The notes under the pieces are model-generated. The model was not told the DNA's origin, searched no databases, and saw nothing but the letters and a program-made list of their open reading frames with translations. The position numbers and the translations under genes are program-made. Shown one piece after another: positions 8,263 through 16,350 of a stretch of DNA of 16,350 bases. Source of the DNA: Candidatus Absconditabacterales bacterium (lineage in GTDB: Bacteria; Patescibacteriota; Gracilibacteria; Absconditabacterales; Absconditicoccaceae). Positions within the stretch are counted from its first letter, which is position 1, and the number at the start of each line of letters is the position of its first letter. The stretch is taken from assembly GCA_023228925.1 (NCBI GenBank), contig JALOAF010000022.1:1-16350 (forward strand), given 5' to 3'.

Positions 8263-10197
8263 ATGAGTGAAAACAATTTATTTTGAAATCTTAATATTGA
8301 TTTCAGCAAAAAAAACAAACAAAAAAGATGAAGACAAAATCAAAAGACAAACTGAGGATTGGATAAAGATCTGACATCTGAAGCTTTTTTGCGTCATCTA
8401 TGAAAAAGCGAATTAGATGATATTCAAGACCCTTACAAACTAGTAAAAAAATGAGAAAAACCAGTAAAAATTTGAAGTTTAATGTGATTGGAGCAAGTAT
8501 GACAATGTATGTTTGTAGAATATGAAAATGATCTAATTATTATTGATGCAGCTATGGAATTTACAACACATGCAAATTTTTGAGCAGATTATATTATTCC
8601 AGATATTAGTTATATCAAAAAAAATATCAAAAAACTTAGAGGAATAATTATCACACACGGTCATTTGGACCATGTTTGATCTTTGAGAGATATTTTGCCA
8701 GAACTTTGATATCCAATGATTTATACTACTCCATTGAGTCTTGGTATTATAAAGAAAACATTTGAAAATCCAAAAGATGCAGAAAAAATAAGATATAAAA
8801 TTATAGATCCAGATATCGATATTTTGAAATTGTGATGCTTTACTTTAGAATTTGTTCCAGTAAATCACAACATTCCTGAAACATTAGCTGTGTCTATACA
8901 TACCCCAAAAGGAATAATTTTTGACTCTGCAGACTTCAAGATTGATCATACTCCTGCTATTGATAGACCTGCAGACTTAGCAAAAATAGCAAGAATTGGA
9001 GCAGAATGAGTAAAACTTTATATTTGAGATAGTCTAGGAGCAAACAAAAAATGACGATCTATTTCAGAAAAAGAAATTTGAGAAAATTTGGACGAACTAA
9101 TACAAAAAACTAAAACTAGAATGCTTATAGCTACTTTTGCATCTAATGTTTGAAGAATTATTCAAATTGTAAATAGTGCTATTAAAGCAAATAAAACTAT
9201 TTTTCTGTCTGGTAGATCTATGGTAAACAATATAGAAATTTGTCAGCAACTTGGCTACATAAAAGTACCAAAATGATATATTCGTAAACTAAGTGAAGAG
9301 GTCGATACTTTCCCAGATGATCAGGTTTTGATACTTTCTACTGGGGCTCAAGGAGAAGAATTTGCTGCACTTACTAGAATGTCTAGAAATGAACACAATT
9401 TCTTACAACTTAGAAAATGAGACACTATATTGATGTCAGCGACTCCAATTCCAGGTAACGAATGATCTGTAAATACAATGATAAATAATTTAATTTTTAA
9501 AGATATCAATCTAATCACAAACGATGATATCGATGTGCATGCTAGTGGTCATGGCTCTATGGAAGATCACAAGCTAATGTTATCTTTGTTAAAACCAGAA
9601 TTTTTCTTACCATACTTTATGCCAGCAAAAGAAAGATATGCTCATAAGCATTTAGCAATGGATATGTGAATGCCTGAATCTCGTATTTTGATGCCTATGA
9701 AAAATGGAGAAATAATTGAAATGTATGATGATGTAGTGCTAATTTGAAAAGAAAAATTAAAACTGGATACTGTGATGGTAGATGGAAAATGAAAATGACA
9801 TATGTCTGGAGAATATGTGATCAAAGCTCGTAGTATTATGGCAGAAGATGGTGTGCTTGCTCTAATTTTCAAGGTAGATGCAAAAACAAAAGAATTGGTC
9901 GGAAATATTCAAATAGAATCTAGAGGTTTTGTTTATTCTTCTGAAGTTAAAGATATCCACACAAAAGTGGTAGAATTTGCTAGAGCAAAATATATAGAAA
10001 ATTCAAAAAGAAAAATGCAAGTAAAAGATAATTTAAAAATTTTGAAGGAAGATTTATGAGAATTTATTATGCAAATTATTGGTAGAGTCCCTATGGTTAT
10101 GCCGATGTTTGTTTATATCAACAAAGACTCCAAAGATGATATAAGTAAAGATGAGGCAATTCTTGGAATGACACTAGATGAACAAGGAGGAACCTAG
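8263..10197 (+). CDS. rnj: Ribonuclease J, with altered beta-CASP motif C
   Basis: 644 residues; usual length about 555. RNase J is a metallo-beta-lactamase/beta-CASP nuclease for mRNA decay and rRNA 5' maturation. Seen: a basic low-complexity N-terminal extension of about 70 residues (KKNKQKRGRQNQK), then HGHLDHVGS (His132, His134, Asp136, His137), VNHNIPET (His202), SADFKID (Asp224), [10 protein letters not shown], and [12 protein letters not shown] (motif B, His430). The usual PVHGEYR (motif C) reads [14 protein letters not shown] here, so the expected metal-binding histidine is Phe452. An ATG at 8250 lies in another frame and meets TAA at once, so 8263 is the chosen start. The C-terminal domain is present. 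A bidirectional terminator follows. Confidence 0.93.
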
Positions 10198-10207
10198 TCT
10201 GCTAAAT

Positions 10208-10253
10208 AAAAAAACTGATAGAACTTTAATTTAAAAAGCTATCAGTTTTTTTT
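10208..10253. terminator. Bidirectional terminator between RNase J and pyrophosphatase
   Basis: AAAAAAACTGATAG (10208-10221) and CTATCAGTTTTTTT (10239-10252) form a long stem with a 17-base loop. The A run on one arm and T run on the other let it serve both convergent genes. Confidence 0.85.
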
Positions 10254-10293
10254 ATATTTGAAAATTGTAATAGTTGTAGCTACTAATCTTAAG

Positions 10294-10839
10294 TTATTTT
10301 TGTTTCTTTTCATATCTAATAATAGCTTTATCAACATATTCATAGGCCTCTCATTTTGTACCAAATCCATGAACTACTGTGTGTTCATATTTTTTTGTTT
10401 CTAACTTTTTGTATTCTTTAAAAAATATTCAAAGTTCTTCTTTGATATGTTTTGGTATATCATTGATTCATTGGTATTCATCCCAACGAGGGTCTATTTT
10501 ATGGATAGGAACAGCTATCAATTTTGGATCTTGTCATTTTTCATCTACGACATCCAAAACACCTAATAATCTTGCTTTTATTACACAGCCACTAAAAGTG
10601 GGATAAGTTCACAATAAAAACACATCAACAGCATCTCAATCTAATTCTGTAGTACTTGGTATAAATCAATAATCAAAAGGATAAAACATACTATGATGTA
10701 TTACACGATCTAATTTAAAATAACCTCACTCTTCATCATATTCATATTTATTGGTTGATCATTTTGGTATGTCTATAACTACATTTACGATACCTTCTTT
10801 TTTGTCATGATAAGCAGGAATTTTTTTGTATAAATTCAT
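10294..10839 (-). CDS. ppa: Inorganic pyrophosphatase, family I
   Basis: 181 residues (E. coli 176). Cytoplasmic Mg-dependent hydrolysis of pyrophosphate to two phosphates, pulling biosynthetic reactions forward. Seen: VVIDIPKGSTNKYEYDEE (substrate-binding Lys and Glu), FYPFDYGFIPST, and the signature DGDAVDVFLLG with Asp67, Asp69 and Asp72, where Ala replaces the usual Pro; then KARLLGVLDVVDEKGQDPK and IAVP. Several invariant glycines (PKGS, YGFIP, DGDA) are TGA. It is monocistronic, convergent with RNase J and divergent from rsmH across 115 bases containing TATAAT-like boxes. Confidence 0.95.
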
Positions 10840-10954
10840 TTTTTCTTTTAAAATAATAAAATTATAGAATTTACTTATAATAAAAGAGAATTCTTTTGCA
10901 ATTTAATTTTAATTTTATAGACTAAATTTGATTTAAAATTCTATTTATAGATTT

Positions 10955-11830
10955 ATGATAAAGCATTTTCCCGTAATGTTGAACGAAGTTTTGGAATCAG
11001 TTCCAACAAATTGTAAAATAATTGTAGATTGAACATTAGGACACTGATGACACTCAAAAGCAATTTTAGAAAAAATTTTTAGTATAAAAAAACTTTTGGG
11101 ATTTGATTTAGATCCAAATATTTTGGAAGATACTAAAGATAGATTAAAAGAGTTCTGAAATAAAATAGAATTTATTTGATCTTCTTATGTAAATGTTCCT
11201 AAATTTTTATGAAAACAAAAAGCTGATTTTATTTTGCTGGACTTAGGAGTAAATATGGAACATTTTAAGGACTGAAAACGTGGTTTTTCTCTGAATTATG
11301 ATTCGCAACTTGATATGAGGTTTGATAATAAAAATTGAAAGTCAGCTTATGATATTATTAACAATTATTCTGAAAAAGAGCTGACAAAAGTTTTTGTAGA
11401 TTATGCAGAATTTTCTATTTTGAAAGCAGAAGAAATTGCTAAAATTATAGTCACAAAAAGAAGAAATAAAAAAATAGAAAGTACTTTTGAACTAAAAGCC
11501 TTGCTAAACCAAGTAGGTCTTTGACAAAAAGCTAGCACTGTAATTTTTCAAGCAATTAGGATTGAAACTAATAAAGAAATTGATAATCTAAAAATGTTGT
11601 TGGACAATCTTCCAACAATTTTGTCTGAATGATGAAGATGTGGGATTATTACATTTCATAGTCTAGAAGATAGAATTGTAAAAAATTATTTTAAAGATTT
11701 ATCTAAATCTGGCTTATTTGAATTAGTTTACAAGAAAGCAATCCCTGCAACTTATCAAGAAGTTCTAAAAAATAGAGCTAGTAGGAGTGCAAAATATAGA
11801 GTAATAGAAAAAACATTTATACAAAATTAA
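10955..11830 (+). CDS. rsmH: 16S rRNA m4C1402 methyltransferase RsmH
   Basis: 291 residues (E. coli 313). RsmH N4-methylates C1402 in the 16S decoding centre using SAM. Seen: HFPVMLNEVLESV at the start, the SAM loop VDGTLGHGGHSKAIL in which three glycines are TGA, GFDLDP, DFILLDLGVN, KRGFSLNYDSQLDMRFD, STVIFQAIRIETNKEI, GGRCGIITFHSLEDRIVKNYF, and the tail NRASRSAKYRVIEK. These are all family landmarks, so the gene is intact. The FtsL-like gene starts 9 bases after the stop, an operon arrangement copied from the division/cell-wall cluster of other bacteria. Confidence 0.96.
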
Positions 11831-11838
11831 ATGATTTA

Positions 11839-12210
11839 ATGAAAAAGTTTGCTTTTATATCTACAAATTCAATTAAAGAATATTATAGTTTTTTGTTGAA
11901 CAAACAAAAATCACATAAATTTATTATAGATACAATAAAAATATCTTGATTATTTGTGTTTTTAGCATTATGTTGATTTATTTATTTGCGTTTTGTTTCT
12001 TTAGCATCTACTGAATGATATTTTTTGAGAAAAGCAAACAACGAATTAGCTTCTATACAATTTAAACAAGAAATAGTAAAAACAGAAATATTGGAACAGA
12101 CACAAAGAAATCGAGAAAGAATGTACTGAACCAATCAAACAAAAAAAATTATAGAAATTCGTCCAGAAATAGTAAAAGTTCCCAACAAAACTGAACTAAG
12201 TTATAAATAA
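11839..12210 (+). CDS. ftsL: FtsL-like cell division protein
   Basis: 123 residues. Seen: a cytoplasmic basic N-terminus of about 33 residues, one membrane helix (about 34-56, ISGLFVFLALCGFIYLRFV), then a predicted coiled coil (about 60-95, with EQ/KQ heptad-like spacing) and a short Pro-containing tail. This is the size and topology of FtsL/FtsB, bitopic proteins that link early and late divisome parts and activate septal peptidoglycan synthesis. Sequence similarity is weak, so the call leans on topology and on its position right after rsmH. An ATG at 11831 overlaps the rsmH stop region but meets TAA after two codons, so 11839 is used. The tail ends 8 bases before the end of the convergent gene. 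Confidence 0.65.
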
Positions 12211-12218
12211 TATATAGC

Positions 12219-12779
12219 TTAAAATTTGGCTAAAAAATCTTCTTTGAAGAAGATTTTTTGTATTTGTGAAATTTCGCTATATATTTTTAAGTACATTTGA
12301 GACTGATAATCATAACCTGTATCCAAAGATTGATGTACACTTGTATATGGCCGATTTTTTATATTTTCAACCAAAGCCAGCCTAAGAGGCTCAAAAGCTA
12401 CACAACTTTCAATTTTTTCAAGTTCCTCCAAATCTATTTTGTAAGATTTAAATCTTCAATTAAACACAGGAAGTCATTTGGAAGACAAAATATTTTCATT
12501 TTTTTTCTTAAAATACATAGCATAACTTACTTGTATTTTTCTCATAAAATCAGACAATTTGAGTCCTTCTTCTTGATTTTTTATTACAAAATAAAAGCTA
12601 TTTGGTAATATGCTATAAGCTGAAATGCTTATCCCACTATGATCTAATATATTTGAAACAATATATAAAATAAAAGTTTTGTAATCATCAGAATTTTCAA
12701 ACAAGATATTGTTGTTGAATCCTTTATTTGATATTAGATAATAAGTATTTTCTAAAAATTTATCACGATAATTTCACAT
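12219..12779 (-). CDS. Y1/REP-associated transposase-like protein, catalytic HUH lost
   Basis: 186 residues, uninterrupted in code 25. The central block ISAYSILPNSFYFVIKN, then LSDFMRKIQVSYAMYFKKK and GLPVFNGRFKSYKID, matches the layout of TnpA_REP/IS200-like Y1 transposases (typically AYCLMPNHFHLLLK, FMRKL.T.YTMYFNKKY, G.LFQGRFK). Those enzymes nick single-stranded DNA with a His-U-His motif and a tyrosine. Here both histidines are replaced (Ser61-Phe62-Tyr63), so DNA cleavage is unlikely. The N-terminus keeps YYLISNKG and DDYKTF, matching the usual YHIYNRG and DDYxRF. An open frame with in-frame TGA glycines argues for retention as a DNA- or RNA-binding protein rather than decay. Its last codons contain the ftsL terminator. 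Confidence 0.7.
12232..12259. terminator. Bidirectional terminator inside the Y1-like gene
   Basis: AAAAAATCTTCTT (12232-12244) and AAGAAGATTTTTT (12247-12259) are exact reverse complements separated by TG. It serves the rsmH-ftsL operon. It lies within the coding 3' end of the opposite-strand gene, where it encodes KIFFKEDFL. Confidence 0.8.
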
Positions 12780-13023
12780 TTTTAATCTAATTAATTAGAT
12801 AAAAATTAAAATCTAAAATAACTTATTTAATAAATAGTATATAAAAAAACTTCTTCCAATCAAGAAAAAACAATTGACAAACAACAATTTTACCAAAAAA
12901 CAAGAATTAAGTAAAGTTTTTCTTTTTTTGGTTATGAAATAGATTTCATTATCTTGATTTTCTTGCAAAAATATATATTATCAGTAAATATAATTTGTAA
13001 ATTTATTTTATAATTGTTTTTTC
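12780..13023. other. AT-rich divergent spacer before trxB
   Basis: No coding frame. It holds a perfect 7-bp inverted repeat ATGAAAT/ATTTCAT (12934-12940 and 12943-12949), about 75 bases before trxB, which could be an operator, and the promoters of two divergent genes. TATAATT at 12988-12994 and 13009-13015 are candidate -10 boxes for trxB; no clear -35 is seen. Confidence 0.4.
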
Positions 13024-13977
<954 letters not shown>

Positions 13978-13988
13978 ACAAAAAATAA

Positions 13989-14039
13989 AGGCGATAGTTT
14001 GTAAACAGAATGGTTGATGAATAAAAATATAAATCGCCT
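13989..14039 (+). other. Inverted repeat between trxB and trxA
   Basis: AGGCGAT (13989-13995) and ATCGCCT (14033-14039) are exact reverse complements around a 37-base interior. They may close a structured element in the intergenic RNA or be chance; no T tract follows, so it is not a typical terminator. Confidence 0.3.
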
Positions 14040-14095
14040 AGCTAGATTGTAAAATAAAAATTATATAAACTTTTAATCTTTAATTAAATTATAAA

Positions 14096-14431
14096 ATGTG
14101 AGTAGTACATGTAGAATGAATTGAACAATTTAAAAAAGAGGTCTTAGAATTTAAATGAGTGGTATTGATTGATTTTTGGGCAGAACGATGCGGGCCTTGT
14201 AGAATGTTGTGACCAATTTTGGAAGAATTAGATACAGAAAACCAATGAAAAAATGTAAAAATTGTAAAAATTAATGTAGAAAATCCTGAAAACTGACCTT
14301 TGGCTGGAAGTTTTCAAGTAAGTTCTATCCCTGCTGTTTTTGTTCTAAAAGATGGAGAAGTTGTCAAACCAATAATTGGAGTTAATCCAAAAAATGTTTA
14401 TCAAGGGATTGTTGACGAACTCCTGGCTTAA
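14096..14431 (+). CDS. trxA: Thioredoxin
   Basis: 111 residues, normal thioredoxin size. Cytoplasmic disulfide reductase, recharged by TrxB. Seen: VVLIDFWAERCGPCRM with the active-site pair Cys32-Gly-Pro-Cys35 (same numbering as E. coli), the buried Asp of DFWA, KIVKINVENPE, the cis-proline in SSIPAVFVLKDGE, and a C-terminal helix ending VDELLA. Arg replaces the more common Trp or Pro before CGPC. Six of eleven glycines are TGA. The ATG at 14096 gives MGVVHVEGIEQF, a normal start; the leader is an A/T run without a Shine-Dalgarno. A terminator follows, so it ends the trx unit. Confidence 0.95.
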
Positions 14432-14449
14432 TAGATTGAATTATAAAAT

Positions 14450-14480
14450 AAAAAATCCTGAATAAATCTCAGGATTTTTT
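14450..14480. terminator. Bidirectional terminator after trxA
   Basis: AAAAAATCCTGA (14450-14461) and TCAGGATTTTTT (14469-14480) are exact reverse complements with a 7-base loop. It separates trxA from the convergent glycosidase fragment. Confidence 0.88.
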
Positions 14481-14499
14481 ATAATAAATATATTTTTAA

Positions 14500-15378
14500 T
14501 TAATTTAATTCTTTTAATTTATTTTTAAACAAATAAATAAGGTAATCTATCATTTCTTTTTGTTCTCACTGTAATTTAATTTTAGAAAAAGAATCTACAA
14601 TGTTTTGATACCTATTTTTTTGTTCTTGAAGTGAATATTTTTTTGATCGTTCATCTTTTACCACCAACATAATAGTGTCAATTCTTGTTTTTACTTTGGT
14701 ACTTACAGTATAATTATTAGTTGTTGACACAATGGTATCTGACTTAGGAGCATTTTTATCTTCTATAATAACAAAAGCATCCATCATATTTCTTCAAGGT
14801 CCAGCAACATATTTTTCATCATAAATCATAGCTTTTGTTCATCAATTATCTAATAATATTGCATTATAACATTTAAATGTTTTTATTAAATAATCAGCTA
14901 AACTAGAAAATGTTACATTATCTACATATCACATATATATTGTTAAATTGTCTTCTGTGTTACAAATAAATGTTTTGTTTCATGCCTTTCATTGTTTTGG
15001 ATCTGAATTCATTTTATTATTATTAACTGCTATATTGATACCATTACTTACCAAAGAATACATCATAATTCAATTGTATATATTGCTTAATCAAGGGTGA
15101 TTTCGTTGTCAAGAACTTTTGTCCCAAAACCATCATGAATCAGGATCTCATACAACAGGTCTTCATAAAACCATACTTGAATTTCATTCTGTATCAAAAC
15201 CAAAAACTGCTTGTCAGTTAGCTATATCTGTTTTCCATTTGGACATGAGCTTTCAGTCAGCAATTCTCAATTGATCTGTTGTATTTCAGTTACACGAAGA
15301 AGAGTATGCCTTCTCATTTGGACAAAAAAAACCTCAATTTATAGCCAATGGTTCTTTCAAATTATTTTTTTTATTCAC
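14500..15378 (-). pseudogene. Phosphodiester glycosidase (NAGPA domain), 5'-truncated
   Basis: About 292 residues remain. The NAGPA/DUF2233 family cleaves N-acetylglucosamine phosphodiesters and occurs in exported bacterial proteins. Seen: LAINGGFFCPNE (INGGFF at 13-18 from the GTG), LGRPVVGDPDSG, NGIMMYSLVSNG, LTIYMGYVDN, SSLADYLIKTFKCYNAILLDNGGTKAM (Asn178-Gly179-Gly180) and a charged C-terminal helix region of about 75 residues. Glycines are mostly TGA. The frame has no ATG before INGGFF; upstream it soon meets a TAA in the neighbouring foreign gene. The signal peptide and first strands that normally precede INGGFF are missing. GTG at 15378 overlaps the upstream gene's stop and could allow coupled translation, but I favour a gene that lost its 5' end to recombination. 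Confidence 0.75.
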
Positions 15379-16045
15379 TAGGTTTACTGACAGATAGTGG
15401 ACTGTTATTTAATATATGCCCAACCTCTTCCCAGCCAGTTAGAAAGGCATAATTATAGCGGGCGGGCAAGGCAAAGACATACTTCGCATTACGGCCGAGT
15501 TCGCTAGGATTAATCGGCGCGGCTCCAATATGGAATTCTCCCGCTTGCAAATTATTCCATTGTTTGATGGTAAAAACCATAATCGGAATATCCTGCCGTG
15601 GATTTTGAGATGTCCATTGCGGATGGCGGATAGAAATTAACGACCCCCGCTCCACAATTGCGTATGGTTCAGGAGTATAACCTTCCCATTCATTTGTCAC
15701 TATAGAATAGCTCTTCCAATTCTGAGGTAACTGAAAACTAAATTCGTATTCCGAATTGCTGTAAACAATTTCTTCTGGCTGGTTAACTTGTTGATTGACG
15801 TTTTCGTTCTGATCGACAACGGGTTGATTGTTCTGATTTTGGTTTTGTTTCACTTGTTGGAGCTGATCAATTTGGTTTTGCAACAGCGTAATTTGTTGTT
15901 GAAAGGATTGCTCAGCCGATCTTAAGCGAGAGGATTGCAAAGCGTAAACTACGCCGCCAACGACCAATGCTGTAATAACAACAGCTACAACTATTACCCA
16001 AATGTTTGTTGAATTTTGTTCTTGCGGCATGTTTTGTTCATTCAT
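15371..16045 (-). CDS. Membrane-anchored CPR-type protein of foreign, standard-code origin
   Basis: 224 residues. Seen: a short polar N-terminus, one membrane helix (about 15-36, IWVIVVAVVITALVVGGVVY), a coiled coil (about 40-68), a Gln/Asn-rich linker (about 65-90), and an extracellular domain beginning YEFSFQLPQNWKSYS, similar in form to the PsbP-like domains of anchored CPR lipoprotein-like proteins. The function is unknown. All nine glycines use GGN and none TGA; arginines are mainly CGN, and GC content is visibly above every neighbour. Reading it in the standard code or code 25 gives the same protein. The stop codon abuts the glycosidase remnant. Upstream, TATAAT on the reverse strand (16076-16081) is a possible -10 box. 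Confidence 0.75.
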   Translation of the reverse strand: MNEQNMPQEQNSTNIWVIVVAVVITALVVGGVVYALQSSRLRSAEQSFQQQITLLQNQIDQLQQVKQNQNQNNQPVVDQNENVNQQVNQPEEIVYSNSEYEFSFQLPQNWKSYSIVTNEWEGYTPEPYAIVERGSLISIRHPQWTSQNPRQDIPIMVFTIKQWNNLQAGEFHIGAAPINPSELGRNAKYVFALPARYNYAFLTGWEEVGHILNNSPLSVSKPSE

Positions 16046-16075
16046 AATTTTGTTAGTTAAGTTTAAATTGACTAA

Positions 16076-16081
16076 ATTATA
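16076..16081 (-). promoter_or_regulatory. Candidate -10 box of the foreign gene
   Basis: Exact TATAAT on the reverse strand, 30 bases before the start codon. The expected -35 position (around 16099-16104) does not match TTGACA well. Confidence 0.3.
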
Positions 16082-16141
16082 TCATAAGCTATGTTCGACC
16101 CGAAATAAATTGCCAAAAAAATCTTAAAAAATAAAAAAAAA

Positions 16142-16165
16142 GGGTCTAGAGTACTTTAGCAAAAA
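16142..16165. mobile_element. Possible right terminal repeat of the IS1595-type element
   Basis: GGGTCTAGAGTACTTTAGC begins right after an A run and overlaps the transposase stop codon. IS1595-type elements often end with GG-rich termini close to the transposase stop. The matching inverted copy would be outside the window, so this is position-based inference. Confidence 0.35.
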
Positions 16166-16350
16166 TTTTTACATACTCTTTTAGGATTTTAGATAACTTA
16201 TTATAAATATCTTCTCACTCTATTCAACAATTAAATCTAAATTCACATTCTTTCAGGTGTAATGCAAACTTTTCTTTACTTACTCCATTGAATTTAGCTA
16301 ATCTTCTTTTACAATAACTTCGGAAACTTTCTATTCAATTAATATGTTGT
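16146..16350 (-). CDS. IS1595/ISXO2-type transposase, C-terminus (partial)
   Basis: The last 67 residues are in the window; the rest lies beyond the right edge. They read HINGIESFRSYCKRRLAKF, NGVSKEKFALHLKECEFRFN and a helical tail ending KIFAKVL. The HINGIESFWSFAKRRL...HLKECEWRFN block is the conserved C-terminal end of ISXO2-like DDE transposases (IS1595 family), which move by cut-and-paste. Glycines in HING, CGI and EGE are TGA, so the element is adapted to code 25 and is not part of the neighbouring standard-code DNA. The stop codon lies within a few bases of a possible element end (see the entry at 16142). Confidence 0.85.

Noticed and set aside
12297..12608. Forward open frame of 103 codons
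   Set aside because: Antisense to the Y1-like gene, which has family motifs on the reverse strand; the forward product is a Phe/Ile/Tyr-rich shadow.
13989..14039. Riboswitch between trxB and trxA
   Set aside because: Only a 7-bp closing helix is visible, with no recognisable conserved core; kept as a plain inverted repeat.

Overview
The window is very AT-rich and can only be read if TGA is a sense codon. In nearly every gene TGA interrupts the frame exactly where the family has an invariant glycine: RsmH DG-TLGHGG, TrxB GSGPAG and GGGDAA, RNase J HVGS, NAGPA INGGFF. TGG is still used for tryptophan and only TAA/TAG end genes. This is genetic code 25 (UGA = Gly), known from the Candidate Phyla Radiation lineages Gracilibacteria (BD1-5) and Absconditabacteria (SR1). 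Small reduced proteins, AT-rich spacers and the absence of clear Shine-Dalgarno sequences fit such a host. All CDS calls below use code 25, except the gene at 15371-16045, which contains no TGA.

Layout. 1-2400: the possible tail of an upstream gene, a dispersed repeat cluster, a ComEC-type DNA-uptake channel without its metallo-beta-lactamase domain, then tRNA-Arg(CCT). 2500-5000: translation genes rpsO and a four-domain rpsA, hairpin-rich spacer, tRNA-Leu(GAG), and a YqeY-family gene. 5018-6682: a secreted, cysteine-rich protein ending in a two-helix pilin-like membrane module. 6683-7085: tandem repeats of about 125 bp. 7086-10840: a small protein resembling a metallo-beta-lactamase remnant, a reverse-strand O-methyltransferase, RNase J with an altered motif C, and inorganic pyrophosphatase (reverse). 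10955-12210: rsmH followed by an FtsL-like gene, the remains of a division/cell-wall cluster. 12219-12779 (reverse): an intact gene resembling REP-associated/IS200-type Y1 transposases but lacking the HUH histidines. 13024-14431: trxB and trxA, a thioredoxin reductase/thioredoxin pair.

The right end (14500-16350, all reverse strand) is a mosaic. It holds a 5'-truncated phosphodiester glycosidase in code 25, joined directly to a higher-GC gene with ordinary glycine codons and CGN arginines, and then the C-terminus of an IS1595/ISXO2-type transposase in code 25. I read this as recent entry of DNA from a standard-code bacterium beside an insertion sequence, with the incoming DNA replacing the 5' end of the resident glycosidase gene.

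Most of the window is housekeeping: translation, RNA decay, redox and division. The accessory interest lies in the pilin-like Cys-rich protein, the domesticated transposase-like gene, the repeat clusters and the foreign junction.
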